Positions 35,482 to 47,105 of a stretch of DNA of 64,000 nucleotides are shown here, one piece after another (position 1 is the stretch's first letter; every line of letters starts with the position of its first letter). Made by a program: the position numbers and the translations under genes. This DNA is from Panaeolus papilionaceus (Eukaryota; Basidiomycota; Agaricomycetes; Agaricales), in assembly GCA_015501605.1 (NCBI GenBank), contig JADNRZ010000014.1:620001-684000 (forward strand), read 5' to 3'. The notes beneath the pieces are model-generated. The model was not told the DNA's origin and searched no databases. It was given only the letters and a program-made list of their open reading frames with translations.

Positions 35482-36970
35482 TTAACCGATCGCCATCTCT
35501 GTAACGTCAGACACCCTCTGAGCCTCAGCATTAGCGCCAGAATTTGGGCGCCTCGAAAAAATAACGTCCTTGATTACTTGTGCAATCAGGCCGTGTTGAG
35601 CTTCAACCGCAATTTTGGTGCTGCGACAGACTGATTAATGGTGGTGGCTTAAGCGACACAATGGGAGCGCACCTGTCTTTGACACTCTTTGCCAACTGAT
35701 TATCATCCTTCTTCTTCTCGTCCTTGTCCTTCTGCTATCATTTCATAACGTATTAGCACTTGGTTTTTCGTGTACTTGGTCATTTACCTTCGTGGCCCCC
35801 TCCTTTTCCTTCAAGGTTGGTACAACGGGTCGAGTACTTGCCACTGAGCTAGTCGCTTTGGCTAGTTTCTGTTGCAAGTCAGAAAGTTGTGAAACTGCAT
35901 ATGCCCGATTCTAAAAGTGGTATTTAGTTGTGAGCGCAAAGAACGAGAGAACCCACAATCTTACAGAGACTAAAGGGCTTTGGCTCAAAGTGTTCACCCA
36001 GTACTTGTTCCAAAGTAACGCGAGGAGGTCATTATCAAGACTAGACTTGAATACCTCAACTTCAAGCTGGTAGTATTGATTCGCGTGAACACCAAAATCC
36101 TCGATCTTGTTAAGTGGAATGGATTGATATTCCGAGGGAGAGACATGAGGGGGGGTATAATTTTCGGGGTAGGTACGGAATGCTCCAATGTCAACTTTTC
36201 CAGCAGAGATGGTCCGGTTGGGATCAATCTACGCAATGAGTCATGACCTATCCTTCATCGATAATACAATCACGTACCACAACTGCAACAAAGGGATCCT
36301 GGAACTTCTGATTGTTGATCTGAGTGTTCACATCGATTCCCGAAAGCCAGCACCCATAACCTGGATGTGAATGGTACCACCCAATGGCGTTCTCAAGCCT
36401 ATCAGCCTAAAACAAGGTTGGGCTCAGAAGGACGGACAAGACAACAAAGAGCGACTCACCTTCTCACTCCCACTGATGTACTCAACCATATACTCATTTG
36501 CCTCGTTGGCCGCATTGACTCGTGTTTCTGTTCCTTGAACAGGTAGAGCAAAAGAATCCATGATGACGAGCGAGTTTCCGACAACTTTGCCTTGCATAAG
36601 GCCCATAATCTCGTAGGGCACACCAGACCTCGCGTGAATCACCTAGTCATCGTTGTGTTATCTATCGATTCAAAGATGCATATTCGTGTCTCTTACCATC
36701 TTGATCAAAGAAATGGCCGAAATTTTACATGTCTTGAAGTAATGAGGGCTGTTATGCGTAATCAGTTTTGCACTCTTCCCCTAAATTGCGTGAACCATAC
36801 TCTGAGCTCCACGGTGCTTCACGGTTTATATTCCGATTGTATTCGGCGTCAAAGCGGTAGATCTCGTCCTGAGGTGAGATCTCAAGAACATCATTCGTCA
36901 GCGAGAATGTCTTGAGCGCCGTGCTGCTCGACATCGTCGTGGAAGAAGGACGGAGTTGAAAAGTGCTCAT
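35482..36970 (-). CDS. CSN5: COP9 signalosome subunit 5 (deneddylase)
   Basis: Metalloprotease subunit that removes Nedd8 from cullins and so resets SCF-type ubiquitin ligases, in nucleus and cytoplasm. Eight exons on the minus strand: 36970-36801, 36748-36697, 36642-36460, 36406-36278, 36228-35965, 35910-35788, 35734-35673, 35620-35482, giving 373 residues. The MPN+ domain is complete: upstream GLMQGK, then the JAMM metal site [14 protein letters not shown] (His about 147 and 149, Asp about 160). Conserved blocks [18 protein letters not shown] and [10 protein letters not shown] follow. The C-terminal third is Lys/Glu-rich and less conserved. Donor of intron 1 was placed so that exon 2 reads [11 protein letters not shown]. 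It is notable that the enzyme regulating SCF ligases lies among many F-box-like genes, but I infer no operon-like link. Confidence 0.95.
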
Positions 36971-37632
36971 CACTATATGACCGTGACTGATACCAATGTG
37001 ATCGCTATTATTTGGCAGCAGTTGGTGAGATAAACAAAAACCCTGACGCTGGCTCTTAATTTGAACCACGTCCAATGTGCCTATCCTTCTAGCTTAAATT
37101 CTCTATCAGACCTCCTGAAGGATGTACTTTTGAGTTTTCGGTTCTATGCCGATCGCGACGATGTTCCACGACATAATCTCCGGGCAAATAATCTACAATA
37201 GGTCACATCACTGCGACCACTTGTCAGCTACCTGTCCGACATCTCTGGGTTTTAGAGCTATGAAATAAAGCATACTTCGACATCTGAAAGCTTATCAAGT
37301 ACTTCGGCGGCATGAGCTACTCCATGGCTATCGCAACGAAGCGTCTTGACTTTGCTGATGACCCAACTCATGGTCATAATGGCATCGCATCTGGCGATTT
37401 CATCGAGACCCTGCGGATATCAATGGCTCACTTACATCCAGATATTTAACTTCCTTTTCTCGTCTTGCTTACCTTTGTTCGTGGTTCTGATGATGATCAC
37501 AACACTTACTGGGCTCTTCTACTTCTCGTAAGACTCGGGGGACACGTGGTGGGCGATGTAGTCTCATTTTGCATTCGCGTGGCTGGGAGTATAAAGTCCC
37601 AGGTCTTGACAAAGTGCACACTCTACTTCATA
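36971..37632. other. Divergent promoter region of CSN5 and the P450 gene
   Basis: Shared upstream region of two genes pointing apart. Contains the P450 TATA box. Open frames at 37346-37531 and the start of 37465-37914 are chance frames. Confidence 0.55.
37590..37595 (+). promoter_or_regulatory. TATA box of the P450 gene
   Basis: TATAAA in the context GGGAGTATAAAGTCCC, 37 bases before the ATG at 37633. Confidence 0.55.
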
Positions 37633-39727
37633 ATGACGCTGTCTTTTGAATCCCTTTGCACATCTGAGGGCATCCTGTTATGTCTATTTCTTGTTTTCTC
37701 GTGTTCTTTCTGGCTGAAGAAATCCAGACTTCCCCTGCCGCCCGGTCCCAGGGGATGGCCTATCATTGGGAATGTCTTTGATATGCCCCAGAAACGAGAA
37801 TGGGAAGCATTTCAATGCTGGGGTAAAGAACACAGTGGGTCTCCCCCTTCTGTCTCTCCAATCAATATTAATTACAGAATACCATTTTCCAGACAGCGAC
37901 ATCGTGCATCTTAACATGGCTGGCACCTCCATTGTTGTTTTAAATTCTGTAAAAGCCACCAAGGACCTTTTGGAAAAACGGTCGTCCATATATTCTAATA
38001 GGTATCTAGGTCCTGCTCTGCTCACGATCTTTACTTAACAATCGTCGACTTTTCCAGAACGAAATTCACGGCAATCAACGAGATGTCAGTATAAATTTAG
38101 TCACTGTCGAAATTCTTCTTATTCGATAGTTGGTTTAATAGCTTGGGGTGGTCGTGGCTGATGCCTTTCATGCGTTATGGTGCAGAGTGGAAGGAAAGGC
38201 GTCGACATTTTCAGCGATACTTTCACCCTTCCACTCTGACCATTCACAAACCCCAGGAGAAACAGCACATCCACCGCCTCCTGCAACGGATGTCTGAGGA
38301 CCCAAAAAACCACTTGCAACACATTACGCAGTAAGTTAATATTCAACGACATTTTTAGCTATATTCTCTAAATGCTCGCTCCGAATAGTGCAATTGGCGG
38401 AATCTTATACTCAGTCGCATACGGCTTTAAGATTAAAGAAGAAGGTGACCCATATATTGCATTGGCGAAACAAATTACCGGTTACCTTTGCCAATGCGCT
38501 GTTCCGTCCATGGTGGCGATGGATAGAATCCCGAAGGTAATCAGAACACTGATCCAACCGCTGCTGCCTGGTCCCATTTTCTCTAAACCTAAGGAGTACT
38601 GGGATACTTTGGCGGATCACTTCCTGGACGCTCCATTCGACCGCGTGCGGCAGTTAATGGTAAGTGATGGACTAACCCTGCGTGACCTTCATTAACTCCT
38701 AACTATGGATAGGCTGAAGGAAAGGAAGAACCATCCTTTTTATCCGCTTCTCTCAGAGCGGAATTACGACCTGAAGAAACCGAGCAGAACAAGCATGCTA
38801 TCATCAAAGGAATTGCAGCCATCGTGTTTATCGGTAAGAATTTGTGACATATTTTCAACGACTCCCTATGAACCATGTCTATAGGTGGGTCTGGGACGAC
38901 GTCCGCGATCCTGCACACCTTTATGCTCTCGATGCTTGTCCACCCCGAGATACAAGCCAAAGCACAGGAAGAAATAGACCGCGTCATAGGACGTGGTCGT
39001 CTACCCGACTACGATGACGAACCCAACCTCCCATACTGCAGTGCGCTCATGAGGGAGGTATACCGGTAAGCCCGTCCTTCTGAGGATTGTATGTAAAGGT
39101 GTTACTTATGATTATCGGTAGCTGGCATCCCGCAGGGCCAATCGGTGAGGGTGTCCCTACCACGATTTCATTGATTCTTATCTCAACTACGTATCTCCTA
39201 CAGGTATACCTCATTTCCTGGACAAGGATGACGAGTACGGAGGGTATCACATCCCGAAGGGTTCGGTAGTGATTGCGAATGTTTGGTAAGCCTCTTCTGC
39301 AAAACCTAATAAGGCAGCAAATGACCTCGATGCGCAACTCAGGGCGATGTGCCAAAACGAAGACGACTATCCTAATCCGGAACAATTCAACCCCGAAAGA
39401 TACCTCAAGGATGGCAAGCTGGATCCTTCTATGCGCGATCCCACTCTTCTCAACTTCGGATTCGGACGCAGGTAAGCCCAATGGGGCTCACCACACCCTC
39501 ATCTCCTAAAACCTAGTGCTTGCAGAATCTGCCCAGGCATGCACATGGGGTTATCGATGGTGTGGATGACCGCGTTATCCATCCTCGCCACCTACAAGAT
39601 ATCAAAAGCTCTCGATGAAAAAGGCAAGGAGATCGAACCCAAAGTAGAGTTTGTGCCTCTGATAACAGTGTACGAGCCTCCTTTCCTGCGTCGTCTGAGC
39701 CCATATCTGACGTCAGTCCACTTTTAA
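37633..39727 (+). CDS. Cytochrome P450 monooxygenase
   Basis: Haem-thiolate monooxygenase anchored to the ER. Eleven exons: 37633-37834, 37893-38001, 38058-38084, 38142-38330, 38389-38659, 38713-38833, 38885-39065, 39122-39144, 39204-39285, 39343-39471, 39526-39727; phases close to 511 residues. N-terminal anchor LLCLFLVFSCSFW is followed by the proline hinge LPLPPGPRGWPIIGN. Other marks: WxxxR-type block (AEWKERRRHFQRYF), I-helix GGSGTTSA, ExxR in the K helix (MREVYR), the PERF-like block NPERYL and the haem loop FGFGRRICPG (Cys about 447). The overall pattern resembles the CYP64/O-methylsterigmatocystin oxidoreductase-like group common in Agaricomycetes; substrate unknown. Two very short exons of 27 and 23 bases are present. 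Convergent with the carboxylesterase. Confidence 0.93.
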
Positions 39728-40053
39728 ACTCTTTTAGCCAACCTGTTCCTTTCGATTGTACCATCACCCCACGACATGAAGGGGTCTATGATCTTCTATA
39801 TGGTGCCACAGATTCTTAATCTTATCTCGAAGCTATCTGACGTGAAAGGGTAATGTTCTCGAAGTATCGCGGGCTTAAGAACTGGGAATTTTTGGTTCCT
39901 TTTCGTCCTTCGAAACGTGGTTTGTATTCTCAAGCACGTTGGGGAGCAAGATGCACTTTACGTACGAATGACTGTATTTCATCTCAGAATTCTAAAACAA
40001 TTCGAACACCAACCGAGACCTAAGCAGAGAAGAACTATGTCCAGTACAAGATG
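39728..40053. other. Convergent 3' region between P450 and carboxylesterase
   Basis: Two 3' untranslated regions face each other. No gene seen. Confidence 0.6.
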
Positions 40054-42422
40054 CTAGACCCTGGTTTGTGCTGCAACTTCCTTGCTCATCCAAAATTTGC
40101 ACCTTTCAACCTGCTCCGGTGATATTGCCTGGGTAGCGGTGCTAGTTTGTATTCTTGAACCCTTGTCAATGAGCAATCGAGTCAACGCATCAGCGCTATC
40201 GGTGGTCGTGTATGTCGGCCACACAGGGGACTCTCTCCCCTTGTAAGTTGAAGGATCACCGACTTTCCCAAATGATGTCCAGTATGCAATCACTTCGGAT
40301 GATAGAATTTTCTCGGTCTTTTCATTTTACTTAAGATTAGCCCGTCGTGAAGAATATGGAAGGGGGGATTCACCTCGTTGAACGCTGTGAAGGTGTTGCC
40401 TGCATTCCCGAATGTGCTGAAAAACCGCTTCGAAGGTCAGAAGTCATCCGAAGATAATGGCTGATAACCTTACTTTGTGCCTAAGGGTTCGGAGTGCATC
40501 AGCGTTTCACTTGAGTGCAAATGCCAGTGTGATAGTTGAAGAAAATAACTACCTGAGAACAAGAAATATATATCTGAGGTGTGCATCGCTCCGAGGTACG
40601 GGTTTGCGTTGTATAAGACAGTGTCTGGGGCGTTCCAGCTGCAAGGGGAAACATAAGATAGATGTATCCCCCAAAAAGGCACGATGAATTGGGGTTGGAC
40701 TCACCGATACAGATAGACATTTTTTTGATTTTTTTTCGACAAGTTCTCAGCGATATGCAAGTCCCTATTACAGAAGAGGTCAGTCGAGATGCTCCATTGG
40801 CAAAATAACCCCGAGCCAACGTACATGCAGGTGAAAATAATGTCTCCGGCCATTGTGGCTGCCCTATCGTACTGATTCTCAAATGGGCTTCCAATCACGC
40901 TTGGGCTGGGATATAGCTCAAGGGCTTCATCGATCGTATGGTTGCTCTGCTCCATAATTTAGTGCGTCTGGGCTAAAATCGATTCAAAGTTACTCACCAC
41001 ACCTGGCCATCGAGAAAAGACGATCCTCCGCACGTCATCGTCCGTCTTGAATTGTTCGGGTTTCCCACCTGCAAATGTCCTCCCGTCATTCGCACAATGA
41101 CCGCCAACGAAGTCAACTGATGAAAATTTTCCATTTGCAATAAGCTGAGAGGGAAGATCAGGGAGGAATCCCCCTGGTCCGTCGATGATAGGAGCAAAGG
41201 CGCGAGCGGCATTGGGTACTGTGTTGATGGCACTCACGATAGCACCTAGAGATTGTAATTTATGGGTTTTGGGACTCGTGCAAAAAATAAACCTACTGAC
41301 CTATTGAGGTCTGTCGCAGACACGCTAGCGTATCGGGGAATGAAGAACACCCTGTAGCTTTCACCGTATCACCTGAAGAAAATCAGCCCAGAGCTCGATG
41401 TGATCTTACATTGCACTATCTTACTGAATGCCTGCTCTACCTGTTCCTCATCTACTGTGGGGCCGAATCCGATTGACTGTGTAACTGCTCTTCTGAAAGG
41501 GGTAGGCTTCGAGCCTAAGGGGGTATGTAAGCACGCAAACGCAGTGGGTCAGAGGAAAGGATTGACTAACCCCCGTAAGCAACCATCTGCATTGTAACGC
41601 TTGCCCCTCCAGCACTTTCTCCGACTATGGTAATATTATCCGGATCACCACCAAACTTATGGATGTGACGGTAAACCCAATTTAAAGCAGCCCGTTGGTC
41701 GAGGAGTCCTACGTTCAGATCACCGTCAGCCTTGACGCGGGCACCCCCTAAGAATCCGAGGAGTCCTAGTCGGTAAGTAACTGATACGGCGACTATCTGC
41801 TGTTGTGCGACCCAATCGTACATAGGAAAACCTTGAGGTGTCTATGAATTCTGATTAAGGAGCCAACGCTGGGGTAGTACTATAAGAAGTGGACCTACTC
41901 CATAATAAAATCCTCCTCCCTAGTACTAGCCTTTAGCATACACATAAGACCGAAATTTTCAAGATTTAATGCTGACATGGATATAGACCATCACAGCGAG
42001 CTTGTCCATAGAAGTTGCATTGGATGGCTTCCAGATATTGATGGTCAGGCAATCTAAGAGCGGACGGCATCAACATAAATTCCAACACATTCGAAAAAAG
42101 AAACACCTTCAGACCCGATTCCTACTACTGCAGGACGTTGTATACAAGGTGGACCCCAGCTTCTCGCGTCGGTTATGATGGACGATTTACTGTCTTCCTT
42201 CAACGGTCTGGGTCTTCTGAATCGAAGATCTCTCAATGGAGGCTGGGCATAGGGGACAGCACCAAAGAATGTCACGGGTCCATTGAGAACGCCTGACGGT
42301 GACGTGGTATTTCCAGCATACGCAGCGTAGCCAATGTCAACCACCGGCCCAAGAGGCGAGTTGCGTTGGGACTGTGCTCCTCCTGCAAGGGATAGAAGGT
42401 AACAGAATAAGAAGTAGAGCAT
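40054..42422 (-). CDS. Secreted type-B carboxylesterase/lipase
   Basis: Alpha/beta hydrolase cleaving carboxylic esters, probably outside the cell. Thirteen exons on the minus strand: 42422-42107, 42053-41977, 41919-41899, 41841-41571, 41514-41410, 41372-41301, 41245-40998, 40949-40825, 40764-40705, 40638-40553, 40480-40474, 40416-40374, 40317-40054; this closes to 564 residues, the usual family length. Signal peptide MLYFLFCYLLSLAGGAQS. Family marks: FFGAVPYAQPP, SEDCLTINIWKP, oxyanion HGGGFYYG (encoded by a 21-base exon), nucleophile GESAGG (Ser about 214), acid region GGHCANDGRTF and catalytic His in GAMHTSD. The 7-base exon 40480-40474 is required to keep frame and gives FSGTNTFGNAGNTF; it is the least certain exon. 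One intron (41373-41409) is only 37 bases. Confidence 0.88.
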
Positions 42423-44205
42423 TGAAGGCGCTTCGAGGGCATGTGTTGAGTCCGTTCTTTTATAGGAGAACCACCTATGATAGATTTGAGTAGGTTTTGC
42501 AAGAAATGGAGCTTTGAACTTCGTCATGAGGTGTGTATCAGTTCGTCATTTGCCACGAAGCAAGCCAAAGAAGGACGAGATGCATGAGGTATGAGCCTAG
42601 TGGTGAATCAAGAAGGGTGCATTGTATCACCTGTGCATCAGATAGGATTAGTACCTGGCAAAGCGGACCGTCGCTGTGCGCGGCATTCACAGAGGCCTTT
42701 CATCCTTTAATATTTAAAGGTAAAGTTTTGATGTTGGTCTCAGTGCTCTGAATACAACATACATTTTTTATTTTTTAAACCAACAGCATGTACATAGGAC
42801 GATGAACTGAAGCGCTTCGCAAGAGAGTGAGCACATGGAAAATGCCGAAGGTAGATATCACATAACAGAAGATGCATGAAAAGCTTGGCAACTATTTGAG
42901 GTCTGCAGGGGACAGAACCCGAAGCCTTTACATGAAGGCCTCGGAATCAGGGGGCATGTCACGTTGTAGGATTAGTAAGGCCTCGAGCAGGTAGATAGTA
43001 GCTATTCGAAGCCGAACGTTGCAATCCACTGTAGGATTACGGACCCGCACTGACATGTTCCTCGTAAATGTACCCCACTCAAGAAGATTTGAGGCTTAAA
43101 ACTCTCAGTCGACTAGCTTTACATACTCGAGGGTGATAAACAGACCTGCAGTGTATGACTGTATATCTCCTTTTGGACTCGAGTTCAATCGGCGAGCGCT
43201 GGCGACAGGCGCCGAATCTTTGGAGGTGTTGGGTTCGTAAACAAGTTCGACGAAGGTTTAATGGCAAAATATGAAACATCGCTCGAAGGTAGAATATGAT
43301 GCTAAAGGCCCTCACCATACGTAGTCGTTCATTGGTGCGAGTTTCATCATTGACAGCATATACTCCGATTGTCTCGTCCGAAGTGTCAACTTGTGTCACC
43401 ACTCTCACTGTCGATTGGTTGTGAAGGGAAGGGAGGCCTATATTGACAATATTGGTTACTGATAGAGTGTTAATCATAAAATACCTGTAGCCTCCTGTTA
43501 TTCTTGTAGGAGAAGTGATAGGGTGATCAGCCATCACTAGCTAGCTGATCATGGCGGTGTGCCAGACGGGCTGAGGCGAGCCATTATATCGGGCTGTATT
43601 ATTTAGTCATACCTTTCTCATTATCTATTCATAATATGGATTAATAGCGAGTGTTTAGGCGTTTGATGTACAATAGTCAGTGGTGCTACTAGTACCATCA
43701 TCTCAGCCCAACCCAGTCGAAGTCGGAACGACAGCGCAAGCTAAAGAACAGAGTGTCCCTCTTGATCTGAACATAAACGACTTGGAGAAATGAGCGAAGA
43801 AAATTATCTGTGGATCTGGATGGCTCTTTGGATTACCACGATTGATTACATCAAAGATCCAAGATCCGCGTAAAAATAATTAACGGATTCGTGAAGCAAA
43901 AACAGTCTTCATGACGCCGAAAAAACTGTGTCCTCGATTCAAAATTGGAATATTTTGATGGATGCGTTGGACTCTGGCGTTTCGTGGTCATTTGATAGCT
44001 TTTAATGGTATCATTGTCTATACACAGGTCTGTAATCGGCGAACTTTCGACGTCGGTTCGCTTGCAGAGTGTTCTTTGACCGCTTTGAGCCCCGTATCTT
44101 CCCTCAATAAAAACGGGACGACAAGTATATAAGTATAAGAGGCATGACTGGTCTCAACACACTTCGAGCTTCCCTTTCCCTCTCTCACGACATTGCCTCT
44201 ATGCA
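42423..44205. other. Intergenic region, no clear gene
   Basis: About 1.8 kb between the carboxylesterase start and the DUF6533-type pair. A 152-codon minus-strand open frame at 43079-43537 has an ATG but no motifs, composition bias or splice pattern that supports it. The promoter of the next gene has a TATA box at 44126. Confidence 0.5.
44126..44133 (+). promoter_or_regulatory. TATA box of DUF6533-type gene, copy 1
   Basis: TATATAAG, 80 bases before the ATG at 44206. Confidence 0.5.
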
Positions 44206-46087
44206 ATGGAGTCCCCTGCCGCCTTTATTCAAACATTGCTCGATGGCCTTAAGGAGATCCAGCTCACTCGATACTCACAACGTAAGACATATAAATGTAC
44301 CCAAGCTGAAGAACTATCGAGTACTGATACACTAAAAACACAGTCGGCTCTTCATCCATTATCATTTATGACCACAGTAGGAGTATTTTCTTCAAGTGAC
44401 TCAACAACGAGAGCTAATGTGAAGTATACCGGTTCAGTCATTACATTTGACAAGGAGGCGAGCTATTTTTTCAAACGCAACTGGGATTATCCTCACCCTA
44501 AATAATCTACAGATTAATTTAATATGGGTAAGGCACTCGTTTCAACGCTCGATAGGGAGCTGTGTTGAATCGACACCGCTGTGTAGAGCAGCCCGTGGTC
44601 CGTGGGGAAAGTTTTGTTCTTCGCAAATCGGTATTACTGCCTAGTGGCTACGATGTAAGTCTCTAAAACCATTCTTACACAGTTATGTATTGATTAAGAG
44701 CCTCGAATGTTAGTTTTAACAACTATGGTAGGATATATTTAGTTGATAACTCAACTCGCGAACCCTGCTAATTTTGACAGGATTTTTTTCGACAACATTG
44801 ACCAACTCCGTGAGTACTTTTACGCAGCACGTTGAAGACAAAAGTGCTGAACTATTTTGTACCATTACCGTCAACCTTCCATTTTCTGTTTCATGCGTAG
44901 TTGTGGGTCTAACTGTCCTTCCTTATCACTTGATGGGATAAATGACAGCCGCGCTCGATGTCCTTGATTCTTTTTTTATACTAGCTGTGAGTATATTTAT
45001 CCAATTTTATGTGCAAGGCTTCTGATAAGCCTTTCTCAACCATCGGACCTGTACCTGGTAGGCAAACACTTCTTTCTTTGGCAGGGGTGGACAGGGCTCA
45101 TAGCATGTATGTTGGCTGAAGGCATGTCACCGTTCTCTGTCAGTCAAATCATGATGAATGCACAGGTTTGGATAACCCACAATCAACAGGGATCATGCAG
45201 ATGCGGATTTATGCCCTATACTCTCTCAGCAAGAGGGTGCTAGCTATCATGGTGATCGGGTTTGCAGCGTCCGTTGTGACCTCGTCATGGGTAGTGGATT
45301 CCGTGCTCAACGCGGTTACCGGTACGCAAATCTTTACCTATTTGTGGTAATCCTTTGATTAATTTGGTCGCCTTTGGTCATACTAGCGACCGCCCAGATT
45401 ATACCCAACGGGAAGTTCTGCGTTCTGTCAAATGTTTCGAACCATTTTTTCGTCTTCTGGGTTCCGATGCTAGCCTACGAGTGTCTCCTCTGCAGCTTGG
45501 CTATCTTCAAGGGAATTCAAACGTTTCGTTCCCAGGGCTCACTATTTGAGGACGGGAGGCGATTGGTTGGTGTTTTAATCAAAGATTCTGCACTCTATTT
45601 TGTCGTGTAGGTCATGACTCAGTTGGAACGATATTGTTACTTGATGCTAAATCGGATACACACAGAATTACAGCTGCATACACGACCTGCCTCGTCATTT
45701 GGGTCACGCAACCTGTAAATATTCTTATTTGGAACCCCTGGAAAATATTGCTAATACGCAGAAACTCGCCAGACGGCTCTTCTTGAGCTCCCCATAGGAT
45801 TCACCGTAGCGATGTCTTGTGTCTTGGCCAACCGAACCGTATTCAACGTTCGTGAAGTGGCGGCAACCGTCTCTGATCCTGAATATAACACGTCAATACG
45901 GAGGACATACGGCGATCGAACAGAATTAGACGTCGAAGCTACAGTCAATAATCAAGCTGTTATCAATGCCTACGAACACAACAGGGCTCAGACTCGATGG
46001 GCGGAACGTCGGCCCGGCATTCGAGGTTTCGAGCCACCGGAACCGCGTGACCGAAGCTATATCGATCGAATTATAATCATCGAGTAG
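44206..46087 (+). CDS. DUF6533-type multi-pass membrane protein, copy 1
   Basis: Family of unknown function, abundant in mushrooms. Fourteen exons: 44206-44281, 44344-44376, 44438-44457, 44513-44527, 44587-44654, 44714-44727, 44781-44809, 44901-44902, 44985-44986, 45062-45121, 45190-45321, 45387-45606, 45666-45714, 45773-46087; 344 residues. The N-termin domain reads IQLTRYSQLGSSSIIIYDH, ITFDKEINLIWSSPWS and VLFFANRYYCLVATMF. Hydrophobic segments follow (ACMLAEGIMQMRIYALYSL, VMVIG-like, FFVFWVPMLAYECLLCSLA and others), then the conserved ELPIGFTVAMSCVLANR and a hydrophilic tail. Two introns begin with GC (44458-44512 and 45122-45189). The two 2-base exons TT and CT are needed to keep frame and encode the F-C of SFCKHFFLWQGW. 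Exon lengths match copy 2 almost exactly. Confidence 0.8.
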
Positions 46088-47105
46088 CAGTTTGCTTGGG
46101 CACCAGAGAACGCCACTTGATGCCTAGATCTAACGTGAGTCCTCTCACTAGGAGCATTTCAGTGCTGTTTTTCCGCACTAATTTACGTTTCACCCCTGAC
46201 ATTAAAAATCCAGACTGTATGAGTATATGTTTAAATGATGTGTAAGATACGTCGACAGGAGTTGTGAACGGAGAGATTTGAACAAGTATCCTTACATTAT
46301 ATGCAGGTTTATGCATCGTATAGATAGATCCAGAAAAAGAACCCCTCACGTTAATAGTCAGACAATTACTAATCAGTCATTTTCTATTTTTACGACCATT
46401 GAGTGCCATCATCAGTATAATAGACAGTTGATCCCATGTGGCCTTATTGTCGGTTTGAGTGTATATCTGGGCTGGGGCTTCCGGTAAATGGCAATGTTTC
46501 AGCCCGGGTCCCTCTCATGACCATGGGTTATTTTCCAGTGCTATGGCGATCGAACATAGACATATGTACTCGTTATCTTAGAATAATTAATGAATGAGGG
46601 ACACATGGCACTGTAAAAGCTATCATACAAACGCTATCGACTCTACTAAATGATACTTCGCGGTGTGGTAATTGCTGAGACCAGCTGATAGTGATACAAG
46701 AGCACGTATATCTCGCAATATCTACCTCCTCATTTAGTCACGCTTGCCTATTTTTAAACACGCAATAGAAAGGTTGTATATCGCATCAAAATCAACGTAG
46801 ATTTAGGGTTTGGACGAGTTAAAACTACAGAGCCATGAGTATGAAGTCCTCTGTATGGTATATTTGTCAATTGGTTCAGAGCAAAGAAGGTTTCAAAGCT
46901 CATGGAGCTCGGTGCTTCCTCGAGCGGCTTCGTGCCCCATGACCCCTCTCCGTAGAAAATGGAAACTAGGTCATATCGTATTTCTACCCGCGTAATGAAG
47001 ATGCGCAGGCCCAGGGGTTACGCTGACGTCCAGCGATTACTTTTTTATCCTCTCCTCTCACCTTGAACCTGACCATTTGACAATTCGCTCAAACACCCCG
47101 ATGTC
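46088..47105. other. Intergenic region between the two DUF6533-type genes
   Basis: About 1 kb, AT-rich, no recognisable gene. Upstream of copy 2 a C/T-rich stretch (47041-47075) lies before the ATG. Confidence 0.55.

Noticed and set aside
5523..42422. A secondary-metabolite gene cluster made of HMG-CoA reductase, aldo/keto reductases, P450 and carboxylesterase
   Set aside because: No terpene synthase, polyketide synthase, prenyltransferase or NRPS is present, and ribosomal protein, CSN5 and F-box genes interrupt the set. Proximity alone does not support a pathway.
43079..43537. A 152-codon minus-strand open frame with an ATG
   Set aside because: No recognisable domain, no hydrophobic pattern and no paralogue in the window; reading frames of this size occur by chance on shadow strands here.
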